DNA of 64,000 nt from Ascaphus truei. Its lineage: Eukaryota; Chordata; Amphibia; Anura; Ascaphidae. The notes under the pieces are model-generated. The model was not told the DNA's origin and did not search any database. It was given only the letters and a program-made list of their open reading frames with translations. The position numbers and the translations under genes were made by a program. The stretch is taken from positions 47,957,248 through 48,021,247 of the forward strand of contig CM071568.1 in the NCBI GenBank assembly GCA_036426205.1, written 5' to 3'. This document shows, piece by piece, positions 10,175 through 21,795 of the stretch. Position 1 is the stretch's first letter. Each line of letters starts with the position of its first letter.

Positions 10175-10317
10175 CTTTGTTTCAGCAGGTATCTTAGTTT
10201 GTATGTTCAGTGTAGTGGTCTCATTATTGGGACTATCACTAGTTGGGGGACTGTCTGGAAGTATTCGAAGAGTTGATAATTCTACATTGTTTTCCTTTGG
10301 ATCAATTTCAAAGACTC
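10175..10317 (-). CDS. sdc2: Syndecan-2, variable ectodomain exon (exon 3)
   Basis: The exon reads from 10317 down to 10175, 143 nt. It follows the acceptor TTTTGTTTAACAG. It contributes two bases to the Gly codon begun in exon 2, then 47 full codons, and ends ACAAAG before the donor GTGTGTATG. The product begins VFEIDPKENNVELSTL and ends NETTTLNIQTKIPAETK. The closing block (ETTTLNIQ-KIPA-TK) is a clear syndecan-2 signature; the Ser/Pro-rich middle (LPDSPPTSDSPNN) is variable between species. NET is a potential N-glycosylation site. This part of the core protein is an extended spacer between the heparan sulfate attachment region and the membrane. Confidence 0.93.
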
Positions 10318-10689
10318 CTGTTAAACAAAACAACATTACTTTGTAAGGTAATAAAACAATTTATTTTCACTTGCAATGTAACTGCAGTCACTGTTTTATA
10401 TTACTACAGTACACTGTAGTTTATATTCACACAAGCTTTTCTTAAGAGACACATTCTAAGTTAAGTGGCACAGTTTGCACATGTTTTAATGCAGATATTC
10501 AAAATCGCAATTATAGAAGAGGATTTATTCTTCAAAGCCATGGTACCAATCATTTCACTGAGCATGACACACTGGGTGTGCGTTACCTGGCTTCCTGACA
10601 TTTCAGTGACCATGCAATAGTGTACTGTGTAAGGTAAATTAAACCGCCCCAATCAAACCCTAAAGTTCTCCTCACTAGAACATTTAGAA

Positions 10690-13645
10690 ACTTTAACCCA
10701 CAACTTTAACCCCTTACCAACTGCCCGTGGTAGAAAATCGACTTCATTCTTGACCCTGCACTCGACTATTTCCAATCAATCAGAGTTCTTAAAACTCGGA
10801 CACCCATGCTCCACAACGCAGAATAAGAGTATGAGGGCCCTACCTTCATTGGATTACTACTGACCTTATAAGCACTCTACCATTTCAGGGATGCCTTGTG
10901 GAAAAGCTAAAGTAACGGTCACTACCAAGGATCTTAATAACTACTGATGCCTGCGGAATATGTCTTCACAAGGAAAACAAGACATGCAAAAGCACAATAT
11001 TACCCAGCTAACTTCTGGAAGGTTATCAACAATATATTCCAGCCTTTCAGCCAACAACAACCAAGTAATATCACTAAGGAGGATATTACTCTGACAAACC
11101 CCACTGACATTGCAAATGCATTCAATGATTACTTTGTGGAGTGTGCTACTAATTTATTAGCGAAACACAAACCAAACCACAAACATTAACCTCATTCTGA
11201 GAGTACCCTTATAGCCCCATCCTCTCCCAACAATGCTCACAATTTTCAATTTGTCCCAGTATCCGAAGAGGAGATTACACAAGCGCTCCTCAAATTAAAA
11301 CTAAGCAGCCACTGTGGACCTGACTTACTGCAATCGAAGTTCCTAAGACTTGGTGCCTTAGCCATTGCCAAACCAATTGCTTCCATAGTCAACTCTATTC
11401 TGTCTGCAGGCCATATCCCTAAGACCTGGAAAATTGCCAGAGTTGTCCCAATCCTCAAAGTGGGGACCAAAACACCTAGTCTCAAACTACAGGCCAATCT
11501 CTCTTCTCTCAATACTATTCAAAGTCATGGAAATATGTGTTAACTCTCAATTAAGCGATTACTATACCAAGACAAATTTCCTTAGCCAATTCCAATCTGG
11601 CTTTCGCCCCAAACACTCCACGGTAAATACCTTGCTAAATGTTTGCAATGAGATCCAGTGTGGAATGGAATTGGGACAACTAACTGGTGCAATATTCCTA
11701 GATTTTGCAAAGGCTTTTGATTCTGTTGATCATGTTATCTTGCTTAACCAACTTCAGTGCTCTGGAATAGGGAAGCATGCTTTAAACTGGCTTCATTCCT
11801 ACCTATCAGGTAGATCCCAACATGTGTCTCTCAGGCTATAACTTCAACCCCTTGGATATCACCTGTGGTGTCCCGCAAGGCTCTGTTCTGGTGCCCCTAC
11901 CGTTCTCAGTGTTCATCAATGATCTTACTACAGCTTGTAAGGGAGCTTCAATACACATGTATGCAGATTACACAATGTTATATGCACACAGCCCTTGCAT
12001 CTCCGACCTTGAACACATACTTTAATCTGACTTTTTGGGACTTGAAAATTGGATTTCCCAAAATAAACTATTTTTAAACACTGACAAGACTGTAACAATG
12101 GTATTTAGGACCAAGGGTAAATTTTTAAAGCTTCCAATGACTGTGCTCCAGATCAGAACCAACGCTAATACCACCCTAGCTCCTGTTACTAGTTTTAAAT
12201 ACTTGGGCTTATGGTTTGACTCCCATTTAACATTTGGGTTGCACATTGATACCCTGATATCCAAAACCTATGTCAAACTAGGTGCACGTTATAGGAACAA
12301 ATCCTCCCTAAGTCTGCTGGTCAGAAAGCACAGCAGATGCTAATGTCAATTATCGACTATGGGGACATACAGTAGTATATGGCTCGGTACCCCAAACCCA
12401 CCTTAGCAAACTTGATGCCCTCTACAATTCAATATGCCGTTTTGTTCTCCAATGCAACTACAACACACATCACTGCAAAATGTTCAAAGAACTAGATTGG
12501 TCATCACTTGAGTCTAGGCATGGGCTAGGCAACCGGAGGCTCCTGAGCCGCATGCTGCTCTTTCTGCTCCTACTTGCGGCTCTCTGCAGGTTGCCGATCC
12601 CCAGCTGCTGCCTATTGTCCCCACCTTCCGACGTGAGCCGATATTACAGAGCCCGGCATGGGACAGTACAGAAGAGCGGCAAGCAAGCAGCTGGGGAGAC
12701 TTTGGGCCCAATAGCAACAAGAGGCCAAACCAGTGCTGGCAAGCCCCTCCTGCAGCCACCGGCAGGACAGTGAGGGAGAAAGGCCCAGTGTGTGTATGTG
12801 TGTATGTGTATATATACATACACACACTTACACACATTTGGGGGGGGGTGTATTTGGGGGGTGTCGTGTAGGTTTTTTGGGGGGGGGTAGTGTATGTATC
12901 TATGTATTGCTTATTTGTAAATAACACTGTTTTGCACAGAAAAACAAACAATGAAAAAAAACGAAATAAAGGGACTTATTGCGAGATGCATTTTATTCCC
13001 CCACATATTTTGTCGTATGTTAATGCTTATACAGTATATACCCATTAGTGTGTGTACAGTATATGTACAGTATGTGTTTGTGGGGGTGTAATATTCATGC
13101 ATGTGTTGTGACTTTGGAGAAAGACATTTTTTATAAAATGGTTCTTCCTTGAGATGTTGCAGACCCCTGGTCTAGGCGCAAAGTTAATCTTTCCTTCAAA
13201 TACTTTCTGGGCAAGCTACCCATCTATCTGAACAAGCTCCTCACCCCTACCACATGCAGCACTTATCACCTGAGATCAGACTCCAAAAGACTGTTCATGG
13301 TCCCAAGGCCCAACAAAGTATCCGACTGCTCCTCCTCTTACTGTGCACCCCAAAACTGGAGCAACCTACCGGAGACTCACAGCCGCCACCAGTCTAAGTT
13401 CTTTCAAAACTAAAGCCGTCACATTTAAATCGGCTCTGTAACTGTTACAGTACATACGCTTATAACATATATTATCTTTAACTGTGCATGCAATGTCTTG
13501 TATATAATGTATAAACCTGCTCACTTATGTAACTGTATTTGTAACCATGTATTATTTGTCATCAGAACTCTATGCCCAGGACATACTTGAAAAGGAGAGG
13601 TAACTCTCAATGTATTACTACCTGGTAAAATATTTAATAAATAAA
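10690..13645 (+). pseudogene. L2/CR1-like LINE, 5'-truncated reverse transcriptase relic
   Basis: Broken frames give a reverse transcriptase in order. There is a pre-RT region (NFWKVINNIFQP near 11010, then FVPVSEEEITQALLKLK from 11250). Then comes SNYRPISLLSILFKVME (11485), motif A FLDFAKAFDSVDH (11695) and CGVPQGSVL (11865). Motif C reads YADYT (11960-11974) in place of the usual YADDT, and a C-terminal segment KYLGLWFDSHLTFG follows near 12200. At least three frameshifts or stops interrupt it, and the endonuclease half is missing. The tail GGTAACTCTCAATGTATTAC ends in an ATAAA-rich run. A 650-bp hAT element splits the C-terminal part. Two further 3' copies of the same family are at 22376-23085 and 34471-35145. 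Confidence 0.88.
12520..13169. mobile_element. hAT-type element nested in LINE, 650 bp
   Basis: Both junctions carry GTCTAGGC (12512-12519 and 13170-13177), and the LINE sequence continues exactly across it. The ends ATGGGCTAGGCAACC and GTTGCAGACCCCTG are imperfect inverted repeats of the CAGGGG...GCAAC type seen in hAT families. The interior holds a TG/TA microsatellite (about 12788-12835) and G runs (12840-12890). Frames seen here are low-complexity. Confidence 0.9.
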
Positions 13646-14494
13646 AATATTAACCTCATTGTTCTGCAATCAAGTAGAGTTCCCTTCCCAGAATCCCTTC
13701 TGTTAGACATTGGAGGATGGTCCCATTCATTCCCAGACCAAAAGCAAATGACAAAACAATACAACGATTGCATAGTAACCGTCCCACTCTTGTTGTATTA
13801 AACTAGCTAAGGTAATAGTAAATATTGTTTAATTGTTCTATAGTTTCTCAAGATTTCTATGGCAACAGTGCATTGAGTTTACAGTTGTGCTCCTTGCTGT
13901 TAATCTTGACAATATGTTCCAATTTGTAAACCTTGTTATTCAGTTAAGACATCACACAGCAATTTGAGCGCTTCTCACAATGAGATTGCAGCTGCAAGAT
14001 CAGGATTTCTACATCTCTTCCAGTTGAACACATCAAAAGCAATTCTTTAATAATATAATATGAGCACCACAAGCTGTCTTTTCTTTTTTTACATTATAGT
14101 GTATACTTTTTTTTAAGCCATCTCTAGTGAATAACACGTCGTCATAAATTTTTGCTGTTGAGGTAAACCGAGGTGAAATGCGGAAAGAGTATTTTGTCGC
14201 TGGAAGGGTTACAGTTGCTTAGTAAATATTCCACGAAGAAATGATGAGTAACATAGGAATTCAGCAATGCATGGAATTGGAGCAGGAGGAAAACAACCAG
14301 GAGATCAAGAAGGGAAAAGTTGCTTACTACTGGTTAATGCTACAGTTCTTTCAGACACGCAACGGTAAAAACCATGTGGTAGACATGAGTATTGTTAAAT
14401 AAGACTAACTATTTCAAACAGCGCATTCTACCAATGGGACTCAAAGCGTTTCTTAATTACAGAATAGTGCGCGGTCAGCAGCACATAGGAATTT

Positions 14495-14640
14495 AACACA
14501 GTCCCAGCCCAGATGAGCTTACAATCTATGTTTTTGGTGCCTGAGGCACAGGGAGATAAAGTGACTTTGTCACAAGGAGCTGACACCTGGAATTGAACCA
14601 GATTTACTTGATTCATGCTCACTGAGCCACTCCTTTCTAT
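14495..14640 (-). repeat. MIR/CORE-like SINE fragment
   Basis: The segment has a dispersed-repeat opening GATGAGCTTACAATCTATG, then GGGAGATAAAGTGACTTTGT, then a GGAATTGAACCAG block. This is the reverse complement of the conserved MIR/CORE-SINE core. Related fragments, also on the minus strand, are at 25280-25440 and 42358-42500. Confidence 0.6.
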
Positions 14641-14911
14641 GTTAACATAACAGTGACAGTTAACGTTCAATACAGCTTCATGCAACAGGACTGAAGGATG
14701 AAGACGACCAAAATGCATTGGCTTGGAAGATTAAAAACTAGCATTTTGCACAAATCCCAAGGTCAGAGTTAGGTAGACAACATACTTTTAGTGTGTTAGG
14801 GTTGTGAACATAAAACATACAATAAAAGGGAGTGTGAAATTGAAACTATATCATAAGCAATTTAATCATATACAAAAGTTTATGTTCACAATAAGTGCTT
14901 CTAAGATTTAC

Positions 14912-15023
14912 CAGAGCCCGATCCAGAAGAGTAATCATCATCATCAATTGGATACACTCCTGATGCTTCTTCAACCGAGGTGTTATCAATATACAGGTCT
15001 TTGTCAGATGTGGTATCCTCTTG
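14912..15023 (-). CDS. sdc2: Syndecan-2, heparan sulfate attachment exon (exon 2)
   Basis: The exon reads from 15023 down to 14912, 112 nt, after the acceptor CTTTATTTTACAG and before the donor GTAAATC. It has 37 codons plus the first base of a Gly codon completed by exon 3. The product begins QQ... at the intron side and in the exon proper [19 protein letters not shown], then [19 protein letters not shown]. This is the N-terminal syndecan-2 region (family pattern [23 protein letters not shown]). The Ser-Gly dipeptides after the acidic cluster are the expected xylose/heparan sulfate attachment sites, and NTS is a possible N-glycosylation site. In the cell the protein is a cell-surface heparan sulfate proteoglycan binding growth factors and matrix. 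The upstream exon with initiator Met and signal peptide is not visible on the minus strand of the window. Confidence 0.95.
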
Positions 15024-15239
15024 CTGTAAAATAAAGGTTAGGAGATGTGGGTTATTGCCCAACCTTATCTTTAAATTTGCATTTGAATAATACATTTTAT
15101 TTAAAAAAAATGTTCATTCCGATACGTAGAATTACATTTCGGTCCATATTTACAAAGCAGTGTTCTGCCATTATACAGTTTATAGCACTGGAAGTCAATG
15201 TGCTGAAAGGTCGCTTGTATTTTCTTTACATTTGACTTT

Positions 15240-16398
15240 ATTTTAAGCCAACAGAAGGGTAAAAGGAGATATTACCCTTCAACTCCAAAGCAGTTGCAAC
15301 TACTCAATGGATGATTGTTCATTACAGTCTCAAAACATCCACTAAAAGGAATTGTCAAGCCTTTTGCTGTAGGAATTTGCTAATTATTGAAATCTCCAAG
15401 TCATTGGCTGGCAACAGGTGGTCACCCAGTGTAGAGGGAATGGGGACGTTCGCCGACGCAGCCGTTCAGTCAGCTGTTTAATGCGCCAATACTGTCACAC
15501 TCCTCTCCTGTGCCAATCATTAGTTCCCAGTGTGTGGAAAGGAGCAGGACAGAATTCATCAGCGTGCAAACATGACGCAGCTAAGCAGAGGGGATCTGGG
15601 AGAAGCTTCATCTACCCATAGCTGCAATGACCATGCTCCTTGAACATGGCAAGAGAAAGACAAACCTACACCCCAATGTCAGTCTCCCCTTCCATGTCTC
15701 TCTGCCCTCGCCCCAGCCCTTATGTTAGCCACTCTACCTCCTCACATCCTAAATATATGTTTATATGTGGCCCTTTTGAGTGCTCAATTGCACTTTATGT
15801 AGATCATATAGCATGCCCACAACTGCTGTAAGTGGACCACTATATTTTCTGCTCCTGAATGTAAACAAGTTGTCAGGTATACAGATGCAGTTTTAAATGT
15901 ACATAAACCTTATAATGCTTAAGTGCATGCCATAAAGCCCAGCTGCAAATACAAAGATACAACTCAGACATAAGCAGTATTGACAAACACGATCCTTGTA
16001 TAGAATATAGATTTTGCCAAGTTCACTCACAATACTCATTAGTATTACTAGTTATACAGGGACAAAAAGGCTTTTTTGATAATAGACATGTTAAAATATA
16101 CCTTTTCAAGGTTAATACAAATATTTAATCCAAGACGAAAAACTAAGACACCAGTTAAGCCCAGAGGACATGCAACAAGTTTCAACTACAGTATGTGGAT
16201 ATGCACAAATAAGTTTGAGAACTAGAAATGTACAATGCTTGTATTCATCTTGGTGCTTTTTCCAAAAGTGATTATTATCTTGCTAGTGGCACAGACAAAT
16301 AAATCATTTCAGAAGAGTCATTTTTTCAGAATACCAAAAATAGTTATGTGTACAAAATAAGTACAACACTAATTAAAACCAACACTCCATAGCGCGCG

Positions 16399-16400
<2 letters not shown>
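15240..16400. other. Unassigned intronic stretch
   Basis: Mixed-composition DNA. I see no coding similarity, no terminal repeats and no tandem array before the CA tract at 16402. Confidence 0.5.

Positions 16401-16401
<1 letters not shown>

Positions 16402-16462
<61 letters not shown>
16402..16462. repeat. (CA)n microsatellite
   Basis: An almost pure CA run of about 61 bases preceded by a GCGCGCGCG stretch. Confidence 0.95.
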
Positions 16463-16463
<1 letters not shown>

Positions 16464-16987
16464 CTTCTTTGAACAAATTAGAAGATACAGGATTTGCACA
16501 TTTTCTATTCAAGTGCCAACTGCTTAATAAATGACCCCAGACTATCTTCGATGCATTGAGATGCCTATTACTTGCTTTTGAAACCTGGGAATTCAGCAGC
16601 CAGCAATAGAATATCTAGTAATAAATCAAAAGTGCCAGGTTAATATATTTAATTAAGAGGCCCAGGTTCCAAATAACAGAAATACCTGCAGAGTTTTCAC
16701 TTTCACCTATGGATAGCGGGGTGTCATGAATGGAACGGGGGTTCACAAAAACTGGATATTACTAGAATGATGGCATAGTTAGGTTAACAATGCTGAACAT
16801 GGCACTATGGTGCTCACAATTTGTTAGATCCTACGGACTACATATTATCCTAGGAGTTGCCAAACACGAAGCACCTAGGGCTGCAAAAAGTAGTTTGCAT
16901 TTTTATTTGCTTACAGTCTTTTCTAATCTTTTTTTTTTCCATCTCACATCCTCATACAGGTATTTGCAGTCATGTTTTGCTGCATTA

Positions 16988-17319
16988 CAGGCATACCCCG
17001 CATTTACATACGCAATGAGACTGGAGCATGTATGTAAAGCAAAAATGTACTTAAAGTGAAGCACTACCTTTTTTCCACTTATCGATGCATGTACTGTACT
17101 GCAATCGTCATATACGTGCATAACTAATGTAAATAACGCATTTGTAACAGGCTCTATAGTCTCCCCACTTGCGCACAGCTTTGGTACAGGAAGGGAGCAA
17201 GTATTGCTGTTCAGGACGTGCTGACAGGCGCATGCATGAGCTGCCGTTCGCCTTTTGAGCGATATGTCCTTACTCGCGAGTGTACTTAAAGCGAGTGTCC
17301 TTAAACCGGGGTATGCCTG
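16988..17319. mobile_element. Tigger/pogo-type miniature element
   Basis: The ends CAGGCATACCCCG and CGGGGTATGCCTG are perfect inverted repeats, each flanked by TA (16986-16987 and 17320-17321), as in Tc1-mariner/pogo insertions. The CAGGCATACC end is the pattern known from vertebrate Tigger elements. The interior is non-coding; the minus-strand frame across it is chance. Confidence 0.85.
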
Positions 17320-18179
17320 TATTTTGTTACTTGTCATCCATTACCCCACTTGAAATGACTTAGGGGAGTGAAGAGACATTCCTCAAGTATTTTAGGTGCA
17401 TCTCAGTTTATTCACAGGTTTGTCCCTACGTATTGTATGCAGGAATGCTTGAGGAGATATAGAAGTCGCTTATACTTTCCTCTCCTCCAAAACCCTTATA
17501 TCAGGGTCTGGATGGGAGTAACACCAGTTTTAGATATGACAACAGATGTCACATTAAATCACAATACTCTTAACAAGCCTTTCTGGATAAGCATCGTTAG
17601 GGGGGGAAATGTTTCTTTTGCATATAATTATGCAATGCCCGTTCCGAAAACATGACAATGTTTCGCTAATCCGCTTTCAGGATGCACGTTAAAGCAAATC
17701 AACTTAACGGAGCTCTGGGGTCAGTGGCGGACTTAAAAATCTGCAACCCATAGACACTTACCAGGCCGACCTTCTCCTGCAGTGCTGCCCTCCTCCTTCA
17801 TCGTTATGGCATTAAATGACGCTGTGGCGTAACATGGCATCTCGTTGACCTGGCAACGTGAAATCACAGCAGCAAAGGACGTTGCAATGCTGGAGGAGGG
17901 CGGAACTGCAGAAGGGAATCAGTGGGAAGGAGTGCAGAGCCTCTGCATATTGGGGGCAGTGGAGGGGAGAAAAAGGACATCTCATGGTTAATACTTCATA
18001 TTTTTCGGTGATATGTCATATGTTGGCAAATTTCAGATACTTGTGGTTGGTGAAATAATTCTGTAGGCAACAAAAAAAAGAGAGCTACAGAATTCATGTG
18101 TTAGCAATAGGCAAGCTTAATTGTTTTCTTTTATTGAAGAATCAGAATAGTACAGGATGTACACTACCGACACACTTAA

Positions 18180-18530
18180 TCCGAGCAGGGCTAGTTCCGC
18201 AAGCCGGGGGATGCCCCGGCTTGCTAGCCCCACTCCCTCAGCGTGCCGCGCGTCACCGATGCGCGGTCACGCGTCATCGGGTGCCAGCGCCCCCTGCACG
18301 CGCGTCCAGGGCTCCCCGAGGGAGCCCTGGTGTCCCGCGATGTGGGGGACGGCGGCAGGGGGTTCCGGGGGACCCGGCGGACCCGGCAGCGGGAGGGAGA
18401 GCGCCCCGATCGGAGGGCGCTCTTCCGCTGCTTCGGCGCGCGATCGGCACCCTCCGGCGCGCGCCAGGTTACTGCTGCGGCCGAGAACGGGCAAATGCTC
18501 GAATAAACTCGGCCGCAGCAGTATGAGATT
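18180..18530. repeat. GC- and CpG-rich palindromic island
   Basis: About 350 bases of strongly GC-rich sequence stand in AT-rich surroundings. It contains three hairpins: AGCCGGGGGATGCCCCGGCT (18201-18220), GGGCTCCCCGAGGGAGCCC (18309-18327), and a 15-bp-arm pair with ACTGCTGCGGCCGAG near 18471-18485 and its complement at 18512-18526. The overlapping long frames on both strands are a result of GC richness. A miniature DNA element is more likely than a promoter, but no target duplication was found. Confidence 0.5.
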
Positions 18531-19817
18531 TTCATCTCACTGTATCATGTTTTTCCCCTTTCATGCGTCAAAAGTTCTTGCAGGTTTTAGGAATTATCAA
18601 TCTCCCTGCCTATTTAAATCGGTGTCAAATTTCTTAACACATTTCTGAAATAGAACGTAACTGCAAAGCAGAATAAGGTGCAGTACATCAAAGAAAACGT
18701 TTCTTTCCATTGTTCCATATATTCATATAACTCTCCATAAAACTTTCAATATAGCAGCACACATTGTACTTAAAATATATGCCACAGACAATTAAAAAAT
18801 GGAATATTCACCACCTACTGTCCACGCCTGTAAATGTATTCAATCTAGCATAGTCTAGGCACAGCTTGTTCTAAGCCCTTTAGAAGGGGCACACATGGTG
18901 CCAGTATACTTGACCCGGTACGTGATATCCTAATGTATAAAGCACGTCTAAAATTGACTTTCCCATCACATACGTTACGAGTTATTGGACGAGACAAGAA
19001 TCTACGATTAGATGAAAATGTTGGTTTGAAATTCGGTGGCCTACATTTCAGTGTTATTGTGTGCTACTGTATTAATCATAATGCAACAATCTGTGGTTAT
19101 CACGTGAATGTGCATACATCAGATCAGATCGGATGGATAGCGCTCAACACTCTATATGCCTATTATATCCTCGTTAGAGGAGCTAGTGTAATCCAGGCTC
19201 TGTACAGTAAATCTCACTATCTTCAAAGTCTGCCAGTAAAGATCATTTATTGCTGCAATACCATTTACTAAACAGCGTCAACCCCTTGATATTTTATATT
19301 CAACTTCCAACCGTTTCCCTTTATTTCTCAAGTTTAATATTTAAAATGGCAATCCCATCTGAGAAACGTCATTTTTATTTAGCTTGTGTATAAAGGATTG
19401 GGGCCTTACTGTGGGATCAAATTCGTGGTGCAGAGGTATTTCTATAGTGTTGTACCAATATTACAAAAAAAAATTAAAAAAAACTACCAACATGGTGCCG
19501 GCCTACAATAATGGCAGCAGGGTCACATACAGAAAGCCGCGAGGAGCCATTTTGTAGCTTTCAGTTGTCCCAGGGCTTCACAGTTCATTACTCCAGAACC
19601 ACTGATTATCTCCAGCATTTTACATTTAAGTTAATTATGTGGTTATGATTCTAATGTTGCATTTCTGAGAGCAGATATAAATATCACTTTGAAGAGGGGG
19701 GTCAAACAATATTTGCACAATCAATTTAAGTCCGTTCTAAATACTTTTTCAAAGTATATTTTTTGTTTGATACAGGATTGAAACCCTCCGTTCCAGAGAC
19801 GGGCACCAAAACGTGAT
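18531..19817. other. Unassigned intronic stretch
   Basis: AT-rich. A 112-codon plus-strand frame (18933-19271) has no similarity I recognise and no splice context. I treat it as non-coding. Confidence 0.5.
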
Positions 19818-19825
19818 CCAATAGG

Positions 19826-20351
19826 TAGGGTAACCTGACGTCACCTTTTTTTAAATGTCTGTCTCGGTGTCCTGACATTCTTAAAAATGTCCCGTTTTTT
19901 GTTATTTGTCCTGGTTTTGAAAGTCAGCAGGAGTAAGGGGGACAGCAGAGAGCAGAGGATGCTGGCAGGGAGGAGAGTGGAGGCCGCGTCTGGCTGCAGC
20001 TGCAGAGGGTGGGGGCGGGGTTAGCTGCAGAGAAGCCCCAGCCATAAGACCCGGAAGTCAGTTAGATCTTCCAGTGTCTACTGCCAGGGCGCAAGATGGC
20101 TTCCCCGCCCCACAGTGACATGTAGAGTCCAGAATAGGGGGAGAGAGCGACAGACACACAGAATGGGAAGGGAGACACACACACGCACACAATGGGGAGT
20201 GAGAGACACACAGAATGGGAAGAGGGAGAAAGAATGGAGGGATGGGGGGAGAAAGCGTGCCTGTGTGTGTAGGGGGTCAGAGAGTGGCAGAGACAGAAAG
20301 GGGAGGGGCGCATGTGTCCCAGTTTTTAGTTTTGTAAATCTTGTCACCCTA
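19826..20351. mobile_element. hAT-type element, 526 bp
   Basis: The ends TAGGGTAACC and TTGTCACCCTA are imperfect inverted repeats. The flanks carry a perfect 8-bp duplication CCAATAGG (19818-19825 and 20352-20359). The interior includes a purine-rich run with repeated ACACAGAATGGGAAG units (about 20155-20235). Long minus-strand frames rich in Ser/Pro/Val here are products of that run. Confidence 0.88.
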
Positions 20352-20638
20352 CCAATAGGAAGTTTCAACGTCAAGTTTATGAATTCCTATTGGATGACAA
20401 TTTAAATCCCCTCACGAAACACAGGGGGAGAACTGGGGATCTCCAGAGCTAAAGATTTTCTCCATTTCATTTTTTTTGCCCACATATTTTATTCAAGTTG
20501 CTTCATCGTTTCTTTTTTTATGTGTCAAAAGGTTGCATTATTAATAATCAAAAAAATTAAAGGAAACTTTTTCTGAAAGACAAATTCGTGAAAATTACAA
20601 ATGTGCAAAATTGGCGGCGAATTTGAATTTCAGTGAAA

Positions 20639-20654
20639 AGTTTGCCCATCACTC
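20639..20654. repeat. Fragment of TAGAGATGGGC-type hAT end
   Basis: TTTGCCCATCACTCTA resembles the right terminus of the element at 1624-1998 with one extra base. No partner end was found nearby. Confidence 0.4.
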
Positions 20655-21109
20655 TATAAGATGCATGAAATTAGCTTTATAAAAAAAAAAAAGTCTATTT
20701 TTCTAATTCACTGCATGGCCATTATACAAAGAAAACAAAGTTTTATGTTGCTTTAACACCTTTGCTGCCAGAAAGGCCCGCAACACAGAACAGGATATCT
20801 GTATTTAAGTTGGCCAACCAAAGTATAACGTGCATTTGCTCTGTGCATGTCTTAAATGTGTATTGCTCTGGCTGGGCATAAATTGCATCTTTACATAACA
20901 GCGTGAGCTCACAACGAGCATGACTGATTACTTATGGCATAACTTGAACACCACGTAAAGCCATTATGATTAATACCCAACTTCTATAATTACAAGGTAG
21001 GACGGTTTCCTACGGACATTATTTTTCAAAACACATTTTTCAATTGATAAAGCACGTAATAAAAGTCCAATACAAGAGAAAAACATGTTAATTTGCTTGC
21101 TGGTCAAGG

Positions 21110-21655
21110 ACAAAAAAACGAACAAGATTTTAAAATGAAGGACAAAAGTCTTTATTCAAACCATATACCACGTGTAACATGTCAAAACGATATGATTTCC
21201 ATGCAGTCTCATCCCAAAAGCAGTCTCATCCCAAAAGCCTGGAAATAAAACATTTTCTATTGTAGCCCTCTTTCCCCAATGTCTAGGGTGACTACATGTG
21301 GTGCGCTTTACCTGTAGGCTCACAGTGGGCCTGATCCTCTGCTGCAGGGAGCCTGGGGTGTACCTGGTTCGTCCGGTGACAGCACCTCCACCTGTGAAGG
21401 ATCCTAGCACTGCTGGATACCCTTTGCACAGGACCCAATACAATACACACACACCCATCAGGTTTACTGAACGCAGCTAAGAACATACATATTACACACT
21501 CATATGTATAAAGTAGGCCTCAAATGGCCGTAACCCTACAGTGTCCCACAACCACCTTGTCCATCCACTGGCGGGGTTTCCGCCAAAGTACTGAGGTGCC
21601 CTGGGCACCCAACCACCCTCGTATCCACAGGAGCAATCCCACAATTCCCGAACCG
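21110..21655 (-). repeat. Possible LTR remnant
   Basis: The stretch has the composition of the solo LTRs in this window and, on the minus strand, AATAAAGACTTTTG near 21150. A 17-base unit, GCAGTCTCATCCCAAAA, is repeated in tandem at 21203-21236. I could not define TG/CA ends or a target duplication. Confidence 0.35.
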
Positions 21656-21660
21656 AATCT

Positions 21661-21795
21661 TCACCTGTCGATCACAGGAGAACGGATCGATCGGCAACTT
21701 CGCTAATTACTTATTGTAATCATTGTGGATTGTATTCATGCACATACTAAAAGGGTGGGGGGAAGGTGACGACACTGCTGGGACTACCGCTTTAA
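21661..21795 (-). mobile_element. TTAA-flanked miniature element, partial copy
   Basis: On the minus strand it reads TTAAAGCGGTAGTCCCAGCA, later AAGTAATTAGCGAAGTTGCC, then GATCGATCCGTTCTCCTGTG. This is the left third of the element at 30612-31062. The remainder is missing. Confidence 0.65.

Larger units (their letters stand above)
10318..14911 (-). other. sdc2: sdc2 intron 2
   Basis: Bounded by the donor of exon 2 (GTAAATCTTAG) and the acceptor of exon 3. It contains the split LINE copy (10690-13645), its nested hAT element, and a MIR-like SINE near 14495-14640. Stretch 10318-10690 shows nothing. Stretch 13646-14490 is unremarkable AT-rich DNA with a poly-T run near 14080-14115. The element inserts are in both orientations. 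Confidence 0.85.

Noticed and set aside
18180..18530. CpG island as promoter or first exon of sdc2
   Set aside because: No signal-peptide reading frame on the minus strand, no donor in the right phase, and the sequence is built of hairpins.
18098..18648. 142-163 codon plus-strand frames
   Set aside because: They coincide with the palindromic GC-rich island; low stop-codon frequency there follows from composition.
20062..20374. Ser/Pro/Val-rich minus-strand frames
   Set aside because: Translations of a purine-rich tandem segment inside a hAT element.
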